Positions 38,831 to 47,631 of a DNA stretch of 64,000 bases are shown here, in pieces. Under the pieces are notes generated by a model. The model saw nothing but the letters and a program-made list of their open reading frames with translations, was not told the DNA's origin and ran no database searches. How positions within the stretch are numbered: the stretch's first letter is position 1; the number at the start of each line of letters is the position of its first letter. Origin of the DNA: Pseudomonadota bacterium (GTDB lineage Bacteria > Pseudomonadota > Alphaproteobacteria > Acetobacterales > Acetobacteraceae); the NCBI GenBank assembly GCA_021805545.1, contig JAJZFB010000081.1:62001-126000 (forward strand), written 5' to 3'. A program made the position numbers and the translations under genes.

Positions 38831-39711
38831 TTCGCCTGCTTGCTCACGGCATCGATGCGCAGCTGCATACCCGCGGGCGGCGTGGGGAACTGGCTGTTGA
38901 GCGAGCTCAGCGTCGAGCAAGCCTCGTCATTGGCGCCAATCCCGGCCAGCGAGGAGGCCAGCCCTAGCAAAGATTGCGGCGCGTAAGAGCCGGTGCGGTT
39001 CATGTTATATGTGTTGTCATACGCAATCGCCGCATCCTGGTCATTGCCGCTGGCGGCGTAGGATTGGGCAGAAAGATACTGCGCCCGGTAAGCCTCCGCC
39101 GCCTGCGGGTGGCTCTTCACCAGCGCCGAAGAGAGGCTGGCGGCAGCCTTGTAATCCCCCTTATCATAGGCGTCGAGCGCCGCGCGGAGCTGGCTCTTGG
39201 GATCGTTCGGCACCACCGCAGGGGCTGGTGTGGTGGATGCGGCGGCTGGCGGGGTAAGCGCTGGGGGCTGGCCGGCGGCGGCCCCCGCGGCGGCAGGCAC
39301 GCCCGGCGTGGCCGAGCCCGTAACGCGGAAATTCAAATCCCCAATCTCTTTCTGCGTCTGCGTATTCTGCTGATTCACCTGGTTTTGCAGCTCATCCACC
39401 CGCCCCCTGAGCGACTGCACCTGGCTTTGCAATTGCTGCACCTGGGTGAGCAGGCTGCCCACCAAGCCGCCAGCCACGGGCGCGCCGCCACCAGCGGGCT
39501 GCGGCGGTGGCGCGGCGCTGCCGCCCAGCACGGAGCTGCCATTATTCTGCGCGCCGCTTTGCAATTGCTGCACCTGTGCCTGCAACTGCTCAATCTCATT
39601 CTGCAGGGCTATGCCCTCTTGGCTTTGGATGAACTGCTGCGCGCGCGCGGCAACGGGGAACATAAGCACGGCGCTGGAAAACAGAATCGATGCAAACTGG
39701 CTTTTACGCAT
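38821..39711 (-). CDS. cpoB: Cell division coordinator CpoB (YbgF)
   Basis: A periplasmic Tol-Pal associated protein that coordinates outer-membrane constriction with septal peptidoglycan synthesis. Signal peptide MRKSQFASILFSSAVLMFPVAARAQQ, then coiled coil (EIEQLQAQVQQLQ; QVQQLQSQVQSLRGRVDELQNQVNQQNTQTQ) separated by a Gly/Pro-rich insert, an Ala/Pro linker, and C-terminal TPR repeats (RAALDAYDKGDYKAAASLSSALVKSHP; YLSAQSYAASGNDQDAAIAYDNTYNMN). I start at MRKSQ (296 aa), not at the track start five codons earlier. It is downstream of pal, as is usual. Confidence 0.92.
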   Translation of the reverse strand: MRKSQFASILFSSAVLMFPVAARAQQFIQSQEGIALQNEIEQLQAQVQQLQSGAQNNGSSVLGGSAAPPPQPAGGGAPVAGGLVGSLLTQVQQLQSQVQSLRGRVDELQNQVNQQNTQTQKEIGDLNFRVTGSATPGVPAAAGAAAGQPPALTPPAAASTTPAPAVVPNDPKSQLRAALDAYDKGDYKAAASLSSALVKSHPQAAEAYRAQYLSAQSYAASGNDQDAAIAYDNTYNMNRTGSYAPQSLLGLASSLAGIGANDEACSTLSSLNSQFPTPPAGMQLRIDAVSKQANCN

Positions 39712-39804
39712 GGCGAATCCCGGCATGGCTAGAAACTGATACCGCTATAACCACCCAAGCGCTTAAAGACAAAACATGGCGGGATTACGATACGGCCATT
39801 CATT

Positions 39805-39841
39805 TCCTTAAAAGCAAAACCAGCTCCTTAAAAACAAAACC
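39805..39841. repeat. Short direct repeat next to the pal terminator
   Basis: tccttaaaagcaaaacc and tccttaaaaacaaaacc, 17 nt each with one difference, at a 20-nt period. The second copy supplies the U-tract of the pal terminator, so this looks like a local duplication. Confidence 0.7.
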
Positions 39842-39863
39842 GGCGGCACTTGCGTGCCGCCGG
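39829..39863 (-). terminator. Intrinsic terminator after pal
   Basis: On the minus strand ccggcggcac-gcaa-gtgccgccgg is followed by ttttgttttt. The 10-bp perfect GC stem and U-tract lie 30 bp after the pal stop, so cpoB probably needs read-through or its own promoter. Confidence 0.9.
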
Positions 39864-39892
39864 TCCTTGCAACCTCAATCGTTACAAAGAGA

Positions 39893-40390
39893 TTACTTGC
39901 AGCTCTGCGGATTGAAGCCGACCACAGAGGTGATGGCGTTGCGGTTCTGCGCCCAGGCAGCCTCGTCGTGGCCGGAAGCCACCGGGCAATCCTTGCCGTA
40001 GGAGATGGTGGAGATACGGCTCGCGGCAACACCCTGGGCAACCAGGAAGTCGCGGGCGGTATCGGCACGGCGCTGGCCGAGCGCAAGGTTGTACGTCTCG
40101 GTACCGCGCTCGTCGGCGTTACCAGCCACCAGCACGTTCACGGAGGGGTACTTCGCCAGCCAAGCGGCCTGCTTGGTCAGGGTTGCCTGCGCGTCGGGGG
40201 TGAGGCTCGACTTGTTGAAGCCGTAGAAGACGCGGTCGCCAACATTGGCGACAAGATCCTGCTCACTGCCAGGAGCCGGGCCGGTCATCTGCGTGCCAGT
40301 GCCGCCAGTGCTGGCCTGGGGCGTGGGAGAGGAAGAGCAGGCTGCCAGCAGGGCAAGGCCGGCAAAAGCGCCCAGAGCTTTAAATTTCAT
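39893..40390 (-). CDS. pal: Peptidoglycan-associated lipoprotein Pal
   Basis: An outer-membrane lipoprotein that tethers the envelope to peptidoglycan in the Tol-Pal system. The lipobox is LLAAC with the acylated Cys at residue 18. A short Ser/Thr/Pro linker is followed by an OmpA-like domain with NVLVAGNADERGTETYNLALGQRRADTARDFLVAQGV (peptidoglycan contact) and ISTISYGKDCPVASGHDEAAWAQNRNAI. The 165-aa length is normal. tolB is not upstream; a 329-bp region and divergent pheS are there instead. Confidence 0.96.
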   Translation of the reverse strand: MKFKALGAFAGLALLAACSSSPTPQASTGGTGTQMTGPAPGSEQDLVANVGDRVFYGFNKSSLTPDAQATLTKQAAWLAKYPSVNVLVAGNADERGTETYNLALGQRRADTARDFLVAQGVAASRISTISYGKDCPVASGHDEAAWAQNRNAITSVVGFNPQSCK

Positions 40391-40442
40391 GATAAAACCG
40401 ATCCCTGTCCTATAGGTGGGTGAAAACTACACGCACTTTGGT

Positions 40443-40465
40443 TGCATAATCACTATGATTATGCA
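40443..40465 (-). promoter_or_regulatory. Palindromic operator-like site upstream of pal
   Basis: The perfect 10-nt arms tgcataatca / tgattatgca are separated by cta, 53 bp before the pal start. The symmetry and AT content suggest a dimeric regulator site or a promoter-overlapping operator. The regulator is unknown. Confidence 0.5.
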
Positions 40466-40643
40466 TACATCTGCGCTCTACTCTTCCCGGCAGCAAGGGG
40501 TCAAGCGGCTGATTTATACAAATTGTGCAATCCTCCCCCGTTTCCAGTCATTACGAGATTTTCTTGCCCGCTGTTGATAATTTGTAACACCTGGGCAGAG
40601 CTTCTGTTCATAATTCCGTCACATTTCAACCCAGGGGCATGGC

Positions 40644-40649
40644 TTGACA
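40644..40649 (+). promoter_or_regulatory. Possible -35 element for pheST
   Basis: An exact TTGACA lies 71 bp upstream of the pheS ATG. No good -10 is found at 16-18 bp; the best nearby is atgtct with a short spacer, so this is a weak call. Confidence 0.3.
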
Positions 40650-40719
40650 TTTCCGCCCCGCCCATGTCTGCCCTGCCCCGGCGCCGCCAGCGGGCGGACC
40701 GGAGCTTAAGCAGGGATAA

Positions 40720-41781
40720 ATGACGAACATGCTGGCCGATGAGCTGAACAATATACGGCAAGGCGCGCTCCCCGCCATCGCGGCGGCGGATGCGGCTTCA
40801 CTTGAGGAATTGCGCGTCAGCCTGATGGGCAAAACCGGCAGCGTGACACAATTGCTGAAATCACTCGGCACCATGGAGGCCGAGGCCCGCAAAGCCGCCG
40901 GCGCCGAGATCAACCAGCTAAAAACCGAGATTACCGAGTGCCTGGCCGCCCGCCGCGCCGTGCTGGATGCGGCGGCGCTGGAAGCCAGGCTGGCCGCCGA
41001 ACGGCTGGATGTAACGCAGCCGCCGCGCCCGGAACCCGCGGGCGCCATCCACCCGCTCTCGCGCACCATGGAAGAAATCGCGGCAATTTTTTCCGCCATG
41101 GGTTTCGCCATCAAGGACGGGCCAGACATCGAGTCCGATTGGCATAATTTCTCCGCCCTCAACATTCCCGGCCACCACCCGGCACGGGCGATGATGGATA
41201 CGTTCTACCTGACCGGCGGCGAGGTTCTGCGCACCCATACCTCGCCGGTACAAATCCGCACCCTGCTCAACGAGCAGCCGCCCATCCGCATCATCGTGCC
41301 CGGCCGCACCTTCCGCTCCGACCACGACGCCACGCACAGCCCCATGTTCCACCAATGCGAAGGGCTGGTGGTGGGCGAAGGCATCACGCTCGGCCACCTG
41401 AAAGGCTGCCTCACCGATTTCCTCTCCGCCTATTTCGACGTTCCCAGCCTGCCCGTACGCCTGCGCTCCTCCTATTTCCCCTTCACCGAGCCTTCGATGG
41501 AGGTGGATATTGGATGGAACAAAAAAACCGGCGAGATTGGCGGCGGCACGGATTGGCTGGAAATTGGCGGCTCCGGCATGGTGCACCCCAACGTGCTGGC
41601 CAATTGCGGCATAGACCCGCGCCAATACCAGGGCTTTGCTTTCGGCGTGGGGCTGGAGCGCCTGACCATGCTCAAGCACGGCATCGCCGATTTGCGCTTG
41701 TTTTACGAAAGCGATGTGCGCTGGCTGCGCCATTACGGCTTCTCACCCCTCGCCCCCGCCACCCTGCATGAGGGGTTCTAA
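40720..41781 (+). CDS. pheS: Phenylalanyl-tRNA synthetase alpha subunit
   Basis: Catalytic class II subunit of the (alpha-beta)2 PheRS. The N-terminal coiled-coil arm (LRVSLMGKTGSVTQLLKSLGTMEAEARKAAGAEINQLKTEI) binds tRNA. The core has HPLSRTMEEIAAIFSAMGF, HTSPVQIRTL, the motif 2 region RTFRSDHDATHSPMFHQCEGLVV and the motif 3 region GFAFGVGLERLTMLKHGI. The 353-aa length is normal. The ATG at 40720 has a cagggata ribosome site. pheT follows after 3 bp. Confidence 0.97.
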   Translation: MTNMLADELNNIRQGALPAIAAADAASLEELRVSLMGKTGSVTQLLKSLGTMEAEARKAAGAEINQLKTEITECLAARRAVLDAAALEARLAAERLDVTQPPRPEPAGAIHPLSRTMEEIAAIFSAMGFAIKDGPDIESDWHNFSALNIPGHHPARAMMDTFYLTGGEVLRTHTSPVQIRTLLNEQPPIRIIVPGRTFRSDHDATHSPMFHQCEGLVVGEGITLGHLKGCLTDFLSAYFDVPSLPVRLRSSYFPFTEPSMEVDIGWNKKTGEIGGGTDWLEIGGSGMVHPNVLANCGIDPRQYQGFAFGVGLERLTMLKHGIADLRLFYESDVRWLRHYGFSPLAPATLHEGF

Positions 41782-41784
41782 CCG

Positions 41785-44241
41785 ATGAAATTCTCGCTTT
41801 CCTGGCTCAAAACCTGGCTTGATACCGATGCCTCGCTGGAGGACATCACCACCACGCTCTCCGCCATCGGGCTGGAGGTTGAAGGGGTGGAGAACAAGGC
41901 GGACACGCTGCGGCCCTTCCTCATCGCCGAAATTCTGGAAGCCACCCGCCACCCTAATGCCGACAAGCTGCAAGCCTGCCGCGTCTCCGCCAGCGGCGCG
42001 GAGCTTTCCGTGGTGTGCGGCGCGCCAAATGCGCGCACCGGGCTTAAGGTGGTGCTTGCCCCGGTGGGCGCGGTGATTCCGGTAAACGGCATGGTGCTGA
42101 AAGCCGGTGAGATTCGCGGCGTGAAATCCGAGGGTATGCTGACGAGTTACCGCGAGCTGGGGCTGGGTGAGGACCATGAGGGCATCATCGAGCTGCCCGC
42201 AGATGCACCGGTAGGCGCGCATTTCGCGCAATGGGCCGGGCTGGACGAGCCGGTCATCGAAATCGCCGTTACTCCCAACCGTGGCGACGCGCTTTCCGTG
42301 CGTGGCATTGCCCGCGACCTCGCCGCGGCGGGGCTGGGCAGGCTCAAGCCCTTCACCGCGCCGGATGTGAAAGCTGAAGGCTCGCCGCCGATTATTTGGA
42401 AGAACGAGTGCCAGGAAGCCTGCCCCTGGATTCTCGGCCGCACCGTGCGCGGGGTGAAGAATGGCCAAAGCCCGGACTGGCTGAAGCAGCGGCTGGAAAG
42501 CATCGGCCTGCGCCCCATCAACACGCTGGTGGACATCACCAATTTCTTCACCTTCGACCTCGGCCGCCCGCTGCATGTGTTCGATGTTAACAAAATTAAC
42601 GGCAGCACGCTCACGCTGCGCCACGGCATTCCGGGCGAATCCTTCCTTGGCCTGCATGGCAAGGAGGTAAAACCCGGCGAGCATGATTGCGTGATCGCCG
42701 ACGCCGCCGGCCCGCAATCCCTCGCCGGCATTACAGGCGGCGAGGCCACGGGCACGGACGAGGCCACCACCGATGTGTTCATCGAATGCGCGCTGTTCGA
42801 CCGCGTTAAAATCGCGCAAACCGGCCAGCGTACCGGCATTTTCTCCGATGCCCGCCAGCGTTTCGAGCGCGGCATCGACAGCCAGCTCCTGCCCGAAGCG
42901 CTGGACGCCGCCACGGCCATGGTCATCGCCCTGTGCGGCGGTACGGCCAGCGAGGTGACAGAAGCAGGCCAGCGCCCAGAATGGAACCGCGCCGCCAAGC
43001 TGCGTTTCGCCCGCCTCCAGAGCTTCGGCGGGTCAGACATTACAGCCCCCGAGGCCGTGGCGGCGCTGGAGCGGCTGGGCTTTGTTGTGCAGGAAGAGGA
43101 TGCGGAGTCTGTCACGGTTGCTGTGCCGAGCTGGCGTAACGATGTGGCGCAGCCCCAGGCGCTGGACCAGGCACCCGGCCTGCCCCACGCCCAGGCCGCC
43201 GCCGAAGGTGCCGCCGCCATCGAACCGGAAGTGGACCTTATCGAGGAAGTGCTGCGCCTGAAGGGGCTGGACGCCATACAGCCCGTCTCGCTGCCGGTGC
43301 AGGGCCTCATCCAGCCCCCCATCCTCACGGCAAAACAGGTCCGCACCTCTCTGGCCCGCCGTACATTGGCCGCACGAGGTATGCTGGAATGTGTCACCTT
43401 CTCCTTTGTGGATGATTCAAGCTGCGCCCTGTTCGGCGGCGGCGCGGAAGGTTTGCGCCTGGCCAACCCCATTGCCGCGGACCTCAACCAGATGCGCCCC
43501 ACCCCGCTGGTGACTTTGGCCCAGGCCGCCGCGCGCAACATCGCCCGTGGCCTGCCCGATTTCGGCCTGTTCGAGATTGGCCCGGCCTATTCGGATGCCA
43601 AATCGCAAGCCCTGGTGGCCGCCGGGCTGCGCTGCGGCGCCACGCCGCTCTCCGCCATCAGCCCCGCCCGCGCCTATGATGCGCTGGACGCCAAGGCGGA
43701 TGCCATCGCCGTGCTCTCGGCCCTGGGCGTGCCCATGGATGCCATAACCACCGCCCATGGCACCCCGGATTATTACCACCCCGGCCAAAGCGGCGCGCTG
43801 ATGCAAGGGCCGAAAACCATGCTCGCCCGCTTCGGCGCGCTGCACCCCAGCCTGTGCCAAAAGCTGGACCTGCCCCCGGGCAGCGTGGCGTTTGAAATCT
43901 TCCTCGACACCATCGCCGAGCCCAAGCGGCGCAAGAAATCCGCCCCCGCATTACCACCCTTCCAGCCGCTGCGGCGCGACTTCGCTTTTCTGGTGGATGA
44001 AAACAGCGGCGCCGAGGCGGTTCTTCGCGCCATCAAGGGAGCAGAGCGCAACCTCATCACCGGTGTTACGCTATTCGACCGCTACCAGGGCAAGGGCGTG
44101 CCCGAAGGCCAGGTCTCACTGGCCATCGCCGTTACGCTGCAACCTGCTGATAAAAGCCTGACCGATGCCGAGATCGAGGCGGTGTGCACCAAAATCATCG
44201 CGGAAGCGGGTAAGAAAACAGGCGCCACATTGCGAGGATAG
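41785..44241 (+). CDS. pheT: Phenylalanyl-tRNA synthetase beta subunit
   Basis: The large PheRS subunit with editing and tRNA-binding roles. An N-terminal EMAP-like tRNA-binding domain (LIAEILEATRHPNADKLQACRVSA...VVCGAPNARTGLKVVLAPVGA), B3/B4 editing domain, two B5 repeats, the catalytic-like core and the C-terminal FDX-ACB anticodon domain (FQPLRRDFAFLVDENSGAEAVLRAIKGAE...LFDRYQGKGVPEGQVSLAIAVTLQPADKSLTDAEIEAV) are in the normal order. The 818-aa length is typical. A TMEM175-like gene starts 2 bp later. Confidence 0.97.
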   Translation: MKFSLSWLKTWLDTDASLEDITTTLSAIGLEVEGVENKADTLRPFLIAEILEATRHPNADKLQACRVSASGAELSVVCGAPNARTGLKVVLAPVGAVIPVNGMVLKAGEIRGVKSEGMLTSYRELGLGEDHEGIIELPADAPVGAHFAQWAGLDEPVIEIAVTPNRGDALSVRGIARDLAAAGLGRLKPFTAPDVKAEGSPPIIWKNECQEACPWILGRTVRGVKNGQSPDWLKQRLESIGLRPINTLVDITNFFTFDLGRPLHVFDVNKINGSTLTLRHGIPGESFLGLHGKEVKPGEHDCVIADAAGPQSLAGITGGEATGTDEATTDVFIECALFDRVKIAQTGQRTGIFSDARQRFERGIDSQLLPEALDAATAMVIALCGGTASEVTEAGQRPEWNRAAKLRFARLQSFGGSDITAPEAVAALERLGFVVQEEDAESVTVAVPSWRNDVAQPQALDQAPGLPHAQAAAEGAAAIEPEVDLIEEVLRLKGLDAIQPVSLPVQGLIQPPILTAKQVRTSLARRTLAARGMLECVTFSFVDDSSCALFGGGAEGLRLANPIAADLNQMRPTPLVTLAQAAARNIARGLPDFGLFEIGPAYSDAKSQALVAAGLRCGATPLSAISPARAYDALDAKADAIAVLSALGVPMDAITTAHGTPDYYHPGQSGALMQGPKTMLARFGALHPSLCQKLDLPPGSVAFEIFLDTIAEPKRRKKSAPALPPFQPLRRDFAFLVDENSGAEAVLRAIKGAERNLITGVTLFDRYQGKGVPEGQVSLAIAVTLQPADKSLTDAEIEAVCTKIIAEAGKKTGATLRG

Positions 44242-44243
44242 GC

Positions 44244-44826
44244 ATGGAAAAAGACAGGCTGGCGGCTTTCACCGACGGGGTTATCGCGGTCATCATCACC
44301 ATTATGGTGCTGGACCTTAAAACCCCCGCACGCACCCAGCCTGTCAGCCCTGCGCGAGGCTCTGCCCACCTTCGTAAGCTATGTGTTGAGCTTTATTTAT
44401 GTGGCTATCTACTGGAACAACCATCATCACTTCTTCCATCTGGTGAAACATGTGAATGGCGCACTGCTCTGGGCCAATCTGCATCTGCTGTTCTGGCTCT
44501 CGCTCATTCCCTTCACCACAAGCTGGCTGGGCGAGACTCATGATGCAAGCTGGCCCGCAGCGCTCTACGGCGCGGTGCTGCTGCTCAACGCGGTGGCCTG
44601 GTATATCCTGCAACACGCCATCATCCGCGCCCAGGGGCCGGATTCGGCGCTGCGCAAGGCGCTGGGGCGCGACATAAAGGGCAAAACCTCACCCATTCTG
44701 TATGTCATCGGCATCGCCCTGGCCTTCACAGCGGTCTGGCTGTCCGAAGCAATGTATGTGCTCGTGGCGCTGATATGGGTCATCCCGGACCGGCGGATGG
44801 AAATACGGTTGAATAAGGCAGATTAA
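44244..44826 (+). pseudogene. TMEM175-like (DUF1211) channel gene, frameshifted at a C-run
   Basis: The first part encodes MEKDRLAAFTDGVIAVIITIMVLDLKTP, the FTDGV...TIMVLDLK signature of TMEM175-family potassium channels. The rest lies in another frame: LSALREALPTFVSYVLSFIYVAIYWNNHHHFFHLVKHVNGALLWANLHLLFWLSLIPF... to RRMEIRLNKAD. Removing one C from the run ccccc at 44323-44327 restores a continuous 193-aa protein (DLKTPHAPSLSALREALP). The gene is either inactivated, phase-variable at the homopolymer, or affected by a sequencing error. It starts 2 bp after pheT and is probably co-transcribed with it. Confidence 0.85.
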
Positions 44827-45041
44827 CCGCGCCGCCCGGCCTGCAACGCAAACACCCGCAGCGCCGACGCCAGTGGCTGCCCCTCGCCCCGCCCGGCATC
44901 CAGCCGGGTAACCAGCGCGGAGAGCGTCACCCCCCCGGCTTGCGCGGCTTCCTCAAGCACCGCCCAGAATTCCGGCTCCAGCGCCACGCTGGTGCGGTGC
45001 CCGGAAAGCGCAAAACTACGCTTTTCCAGCACGCCGCGCAT
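44823..45041 (-). CDS. Ribbon-helix-helix domain protein
   Basis: A 72-aa protein matching the alphaproteobacterial RHH_4-type domain: KRSFALSGHRTSVALEPEFWAVLEEAAQAGGVTLSALVTRLDAGRGEGQPLASALRVFAL. The ribbon strand is SGHRTSVAL and the helices follow. DNA-binding regulation is the family expectation; no target is known. The ORF track begins far upstream in hpnN. ATG at 45041 or GTG at 45032 is likely, overlapping the last hpnN codons by about 20 bp. It is convergent with the TMEM175-like gene, overlapping it by 4 bp. Confidence 0.82.
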   Translation of the reverse strand: MRGVLEKRSFALSGHRTSVALEPEFWAVLEEAAQAGGVTLSALVTRLDAGRGEGQPLASALRVFALQAGRRG

Positions 45042-47595
45042 CAACCGCATAGAGCATGGCGGGGAGAAAAATGAAGGTGGCGATGAGCACCGCGCCCAGG
45101 CTAAGAAAAAGCAGCTCGCCCATGCTGGCCGTGCCCCTGTCATGGCTCGCCGCCAGCGTGCCAAAGGCGGTGCCGGTGGTAAGAGCCGAGAACAGCACCG
45201 CATGGGCCGTGGCCGAGCTTAAAAACCGCCGCATCCCCGCGCGGAAATTCATCACGAAATACACGTTGAACGACACGCCCACCCCTAGCAGCAGCGGCAG
45301 GGCGATGATGTTGGCGTAATTGATCGGCATGCCCGCAACCCAGGCGAGCAAGGCCGTGAGCAGCGCCGAAAGCGCCAGCGTGGCCAGCACCAGCAGCGCC
45401 GCGCGCAAATTGCGGAACACGATGAACAAAATCGTGGCAATGGCAGCAAAAGCGAGAATCGCCGCCTCGCGAAAGGCGGTGAGGATGGTCCCCGCCGTGG
45501 CGATTGTGGAAATAGCCGGCCCGCCCGCATTGGGTGCGAGCTTCAGCACGGCCTCGGCGAATTTCCTCATGCCCCTGGTGGTCTGCGCGGCGGCGGATGG
45601 CAACACCTCCACCCTCACCTGGCCATCGGGCAAAAACCAGTTGCGCGCCACGGCCTGGGGCAAGGTGGCACGTGTTATCGGGCCAGCATTCAGGCTGGTA
45701 ATCAGCTGGTTCAGCGCACCCGGCAGAAAGCGCGTTATCCCCTCATTCATCGCCGCAACCCGTGCATCGCTCCCGCTCTGCAGTTTTTGTAACGCCGCCG
45801 CTATGCCCAGCAATGGCGAGTCCTTCGGCAGTTGCGGGGCAATTTTGGCAATCGCGGCCTGGGTTTTTGCCATCGCGGCACGGATGCTGGCAATGCTCAC
45901 CGGCGCTGCTGGCGGGTTGGCGGCGGCCTGCAAGGTTGGCGCCAGTAAACTCTTCGCCTGCGCCAGCATGGCCAGCTTCTGCGCCTGCTGGGCAGGTACA
46001 AACGTCGCGCCCGAGAGAACCTGGTCCACCTCGGGCAAGGCGGAGAATTTGGCCGCCAGTACCCGGGCATCAGCCAGGCTGGGCACCAGGGCATCGGCAT
46101 AGAACGGGTTGGTCGCCGGGTCCGCCAGCAGGGTGTGGATGGTCCTCATCGCTTCGGTGTTGGGGTCCTTGGTGTCCAGCGGGTTGGCGTCGAAATTGAT
46201 GTTTACCGAGGCATACAGCCCGGCCAGCGCCAGCAGGGCAAACACACCCAGCACGGCGCGGCAATGCCGCCGCAGCCAGGCATCGGCCAACGCCCCGCCT
46301 GGCAGTCCCACCGGCATGCGTTCGCCACCGGGGCGGAACAGCACCAGCAAAGCCGGCAGAAAGGTGATGGTGCAGAAAAAGGCGATAAACATCCCCGCCC
46401 CCGCAATCTCCCCCAGTTCCGCCACCCCCACGAACGAGGTTGGAGAAAACGCCAGAAACCCGCAAGCCGTGGCGGTGGCGGCCAGGGCAATCTGCCCGCC
46501 TGCCTGGCGCGCCGTCTCGTCCAGCGCCGGGCCCAGCTCTGGCAAATTATGCCGCACGCTGCGCAGCCGCACGCAATACTGAATGGCGAAATCCACCGCC
46601 AGCCCGACAAATAATATGGCAAACGCCACGGAGATCAGGTTCATCACCCTCACCGTAACGGCAGCAAAACTGACCGTGAGGCAAAGCCCCAGCACCAGCG
46701 TGAACAGAATGGGCACAATCAGCCGCCAGGACCGTAATGCCAGAAACAGCCACAAGGCGATGAAGGCGGCCGAGATGATGCCCCCCACCACCAGCCCGTG
46801 GGTGAGCGAGGCAAATTGCTCATCGGAAAGTGGAATCTGCCCCGTATAATCCACCGTGGCGCGTCTGGCCTTCACGTCCGGCAGGCTTGCGGCAATTTTC
46901 ACCAGCGCGGCCGTGGCCAGCCCGCCCGGCCGCAGCGTGCCCTGGTTGAGCACAGGGTGAGTAATGACAAACTCCGCCCCGCCCTTGGCGCCCAGCAGTA
47001 AGGATTGCCAGGAGAGCGGCTGTGCATGGCCGCTGGCGGCTTGTTGCAAATTATGCTCCACCGCGGCCAGGGCGCTCTTGTAAGGCGTAATATCCGTGCC
47101 CGCCCGCACGCCTTGGGCAATCAAGGCCAGCCCGGTGAACAAGCCGCGCGCGGAAGGGTCGGCGGCAAGCTGGCCGAGGAAAGGCTGCGCCGCCACAATC
47201 TGGCTGAGCTGCTTGGCCAATGCGTCAGGCGGCAGAAGCAGCAGCCCCTCCTGGGTGTAGAAGGGCTCTCCAGCCTGGTAAGAGGCGCTATGAAAATGCG
47301 CCTTGTCGGCGTTCAGCGCCACCGCCAGAGCCGCCGCGGTCTCGCGCGCCTCTTCGGGCGTGGCGGCCCGCACCACGGCCACCGTTGTGTCGTTGAACTG
47401 CGGAAAATTGCGATTTTCCTGGATTTGCGCCTGGCGCCAGGGCAAATTGGCCGCAAAGAGGTGGTCGGTATCCGTATCGATGGAAAGATGTGTGGCGGTG
47501 TAGCGCACGCCCAGACCGGCCAGGAGCAAAAACCCAAACATGACAAGCAGGGCGTGGCGGCGCGAGGCCGCCACGATGGCGATGATCATCTTCAC
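45016..47595 (-). CDS. hpnN: Hopanoid transporter HpnN (MMPL/RND family)
   Basis: An 859-aa inner-membrane RND-superfamily transporter that moves hopanoids to the outer membrane. It has two halves, each with one helix, a periplasmic domain and a five-helix block. Visible features are the N-terminal helix (RHALLVMFGFLLLAGLGV), LSIDTDTDHLFAANLPWRQAQ, the sterol-sensing-like block with VGLAVDFAIQYCVRLRSVRHN and the second block LLLGVGVSFNVYFVMNFRAGMRR...LFSALTTGTAFGTLAASHDRGTASMGELLFL. Annotation as HpnN rests on the overall pattern; no other hpn gene is nearby. Confidence 0.88.
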   Translation of the reverse strand: MKMIIAIVAASRRHALLVMFGFLLLAGLGVRYTATHLSIDTDTDHLFAANLPWRQAQIQENRNFPQFNDTTVAVVRAATPEEARETAAALAVALNADKAHFHSASYQAGEPFYTQEGLLLLPPDALAKQLSQIVAAQPFLGQLAADPSARGLFTGLALIAQGVRAGTDITPYKSALAAVEHNLQQAASGHAQPLSWQSLLLGAKGGAEFVITHPVLNQGTLRPGGLATAALVKIAASLPDVKARRATVDYTGQIPLSDEQFASLTHGLVVGGIISAAFIALWLFLALRSWRLIVPILFTLVLGLCLTVSFAAVTVRVMNLISVAFAILFVGLAVDFAIQYCVRLRSVRHNLPELGPALDETARQAGGQIALAATATACGFLAFSPTSFVGVAELGEIAGAGMFIAFFCTITFLPALLVLFRPGGERMPVGLPGGALADAWLRRHCRAVLGVFALLALAGLYASVNINFDANPLDTKDPNTEAMRTIHTLLADPATNPFYADALVPSLADARVLAAKFSALPEVDQVLSGATFVPAQQAQKLAMLAQAKSLLAPTLQAAANPPAAPVSIASIRAAMAKTQAAIAKIAPQLPKDSPLLGIAAALQKLQSGSDARVAAMNEGITRFLPGALNQLITSLNAGPITRATLPQAVARNWFLPDGQVRVEVLPSAAAQTTRGMRKFAEAVLKLAPNAGGPAISTIATAGTILTAFREAAILAFAAIATILFIVFRNLRAALLVLATLALSALLTALLAWVAGMPINYANIIALPLLLGVGVSFNVYFVMNFRAGMRRFLSSATAHAVLFSALTTGTAFGTLAASHDRGTASMGELLFLSLGAVLIATFIFLPAMLYAVDARRAGKA

Positions 47596-47631
47596 TCCTC
47601 AGCCCCTTTTTCAGGTCCGGTGCCGCGGCCC

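Larger units (their letters stand above)
40391..40719. other. pal-pheS divergent intergenic region
   Basis: A 329-bp gap with no ORF I would support. It holds the palindrome near pal and the possible pheS -35 listed separately, and a ribosome site cagggataa for pheS. No short His- or Phe-rich leader peptide or tRNA-like T-box structure was seen. Confidence 0.55.

Noticed and set aside
40391-40719. Possible pheST leader-peptide attenuator
   Set aside because: No short Phe-rich ORF followed by alternative hairpins and a U-tract could be found before pheS.
42147-43541. 464-aa ORF antisense to pheT
   Set aside because: A shadow of pheT, with Ser/Arg/Ala-rich sequence and no domains.
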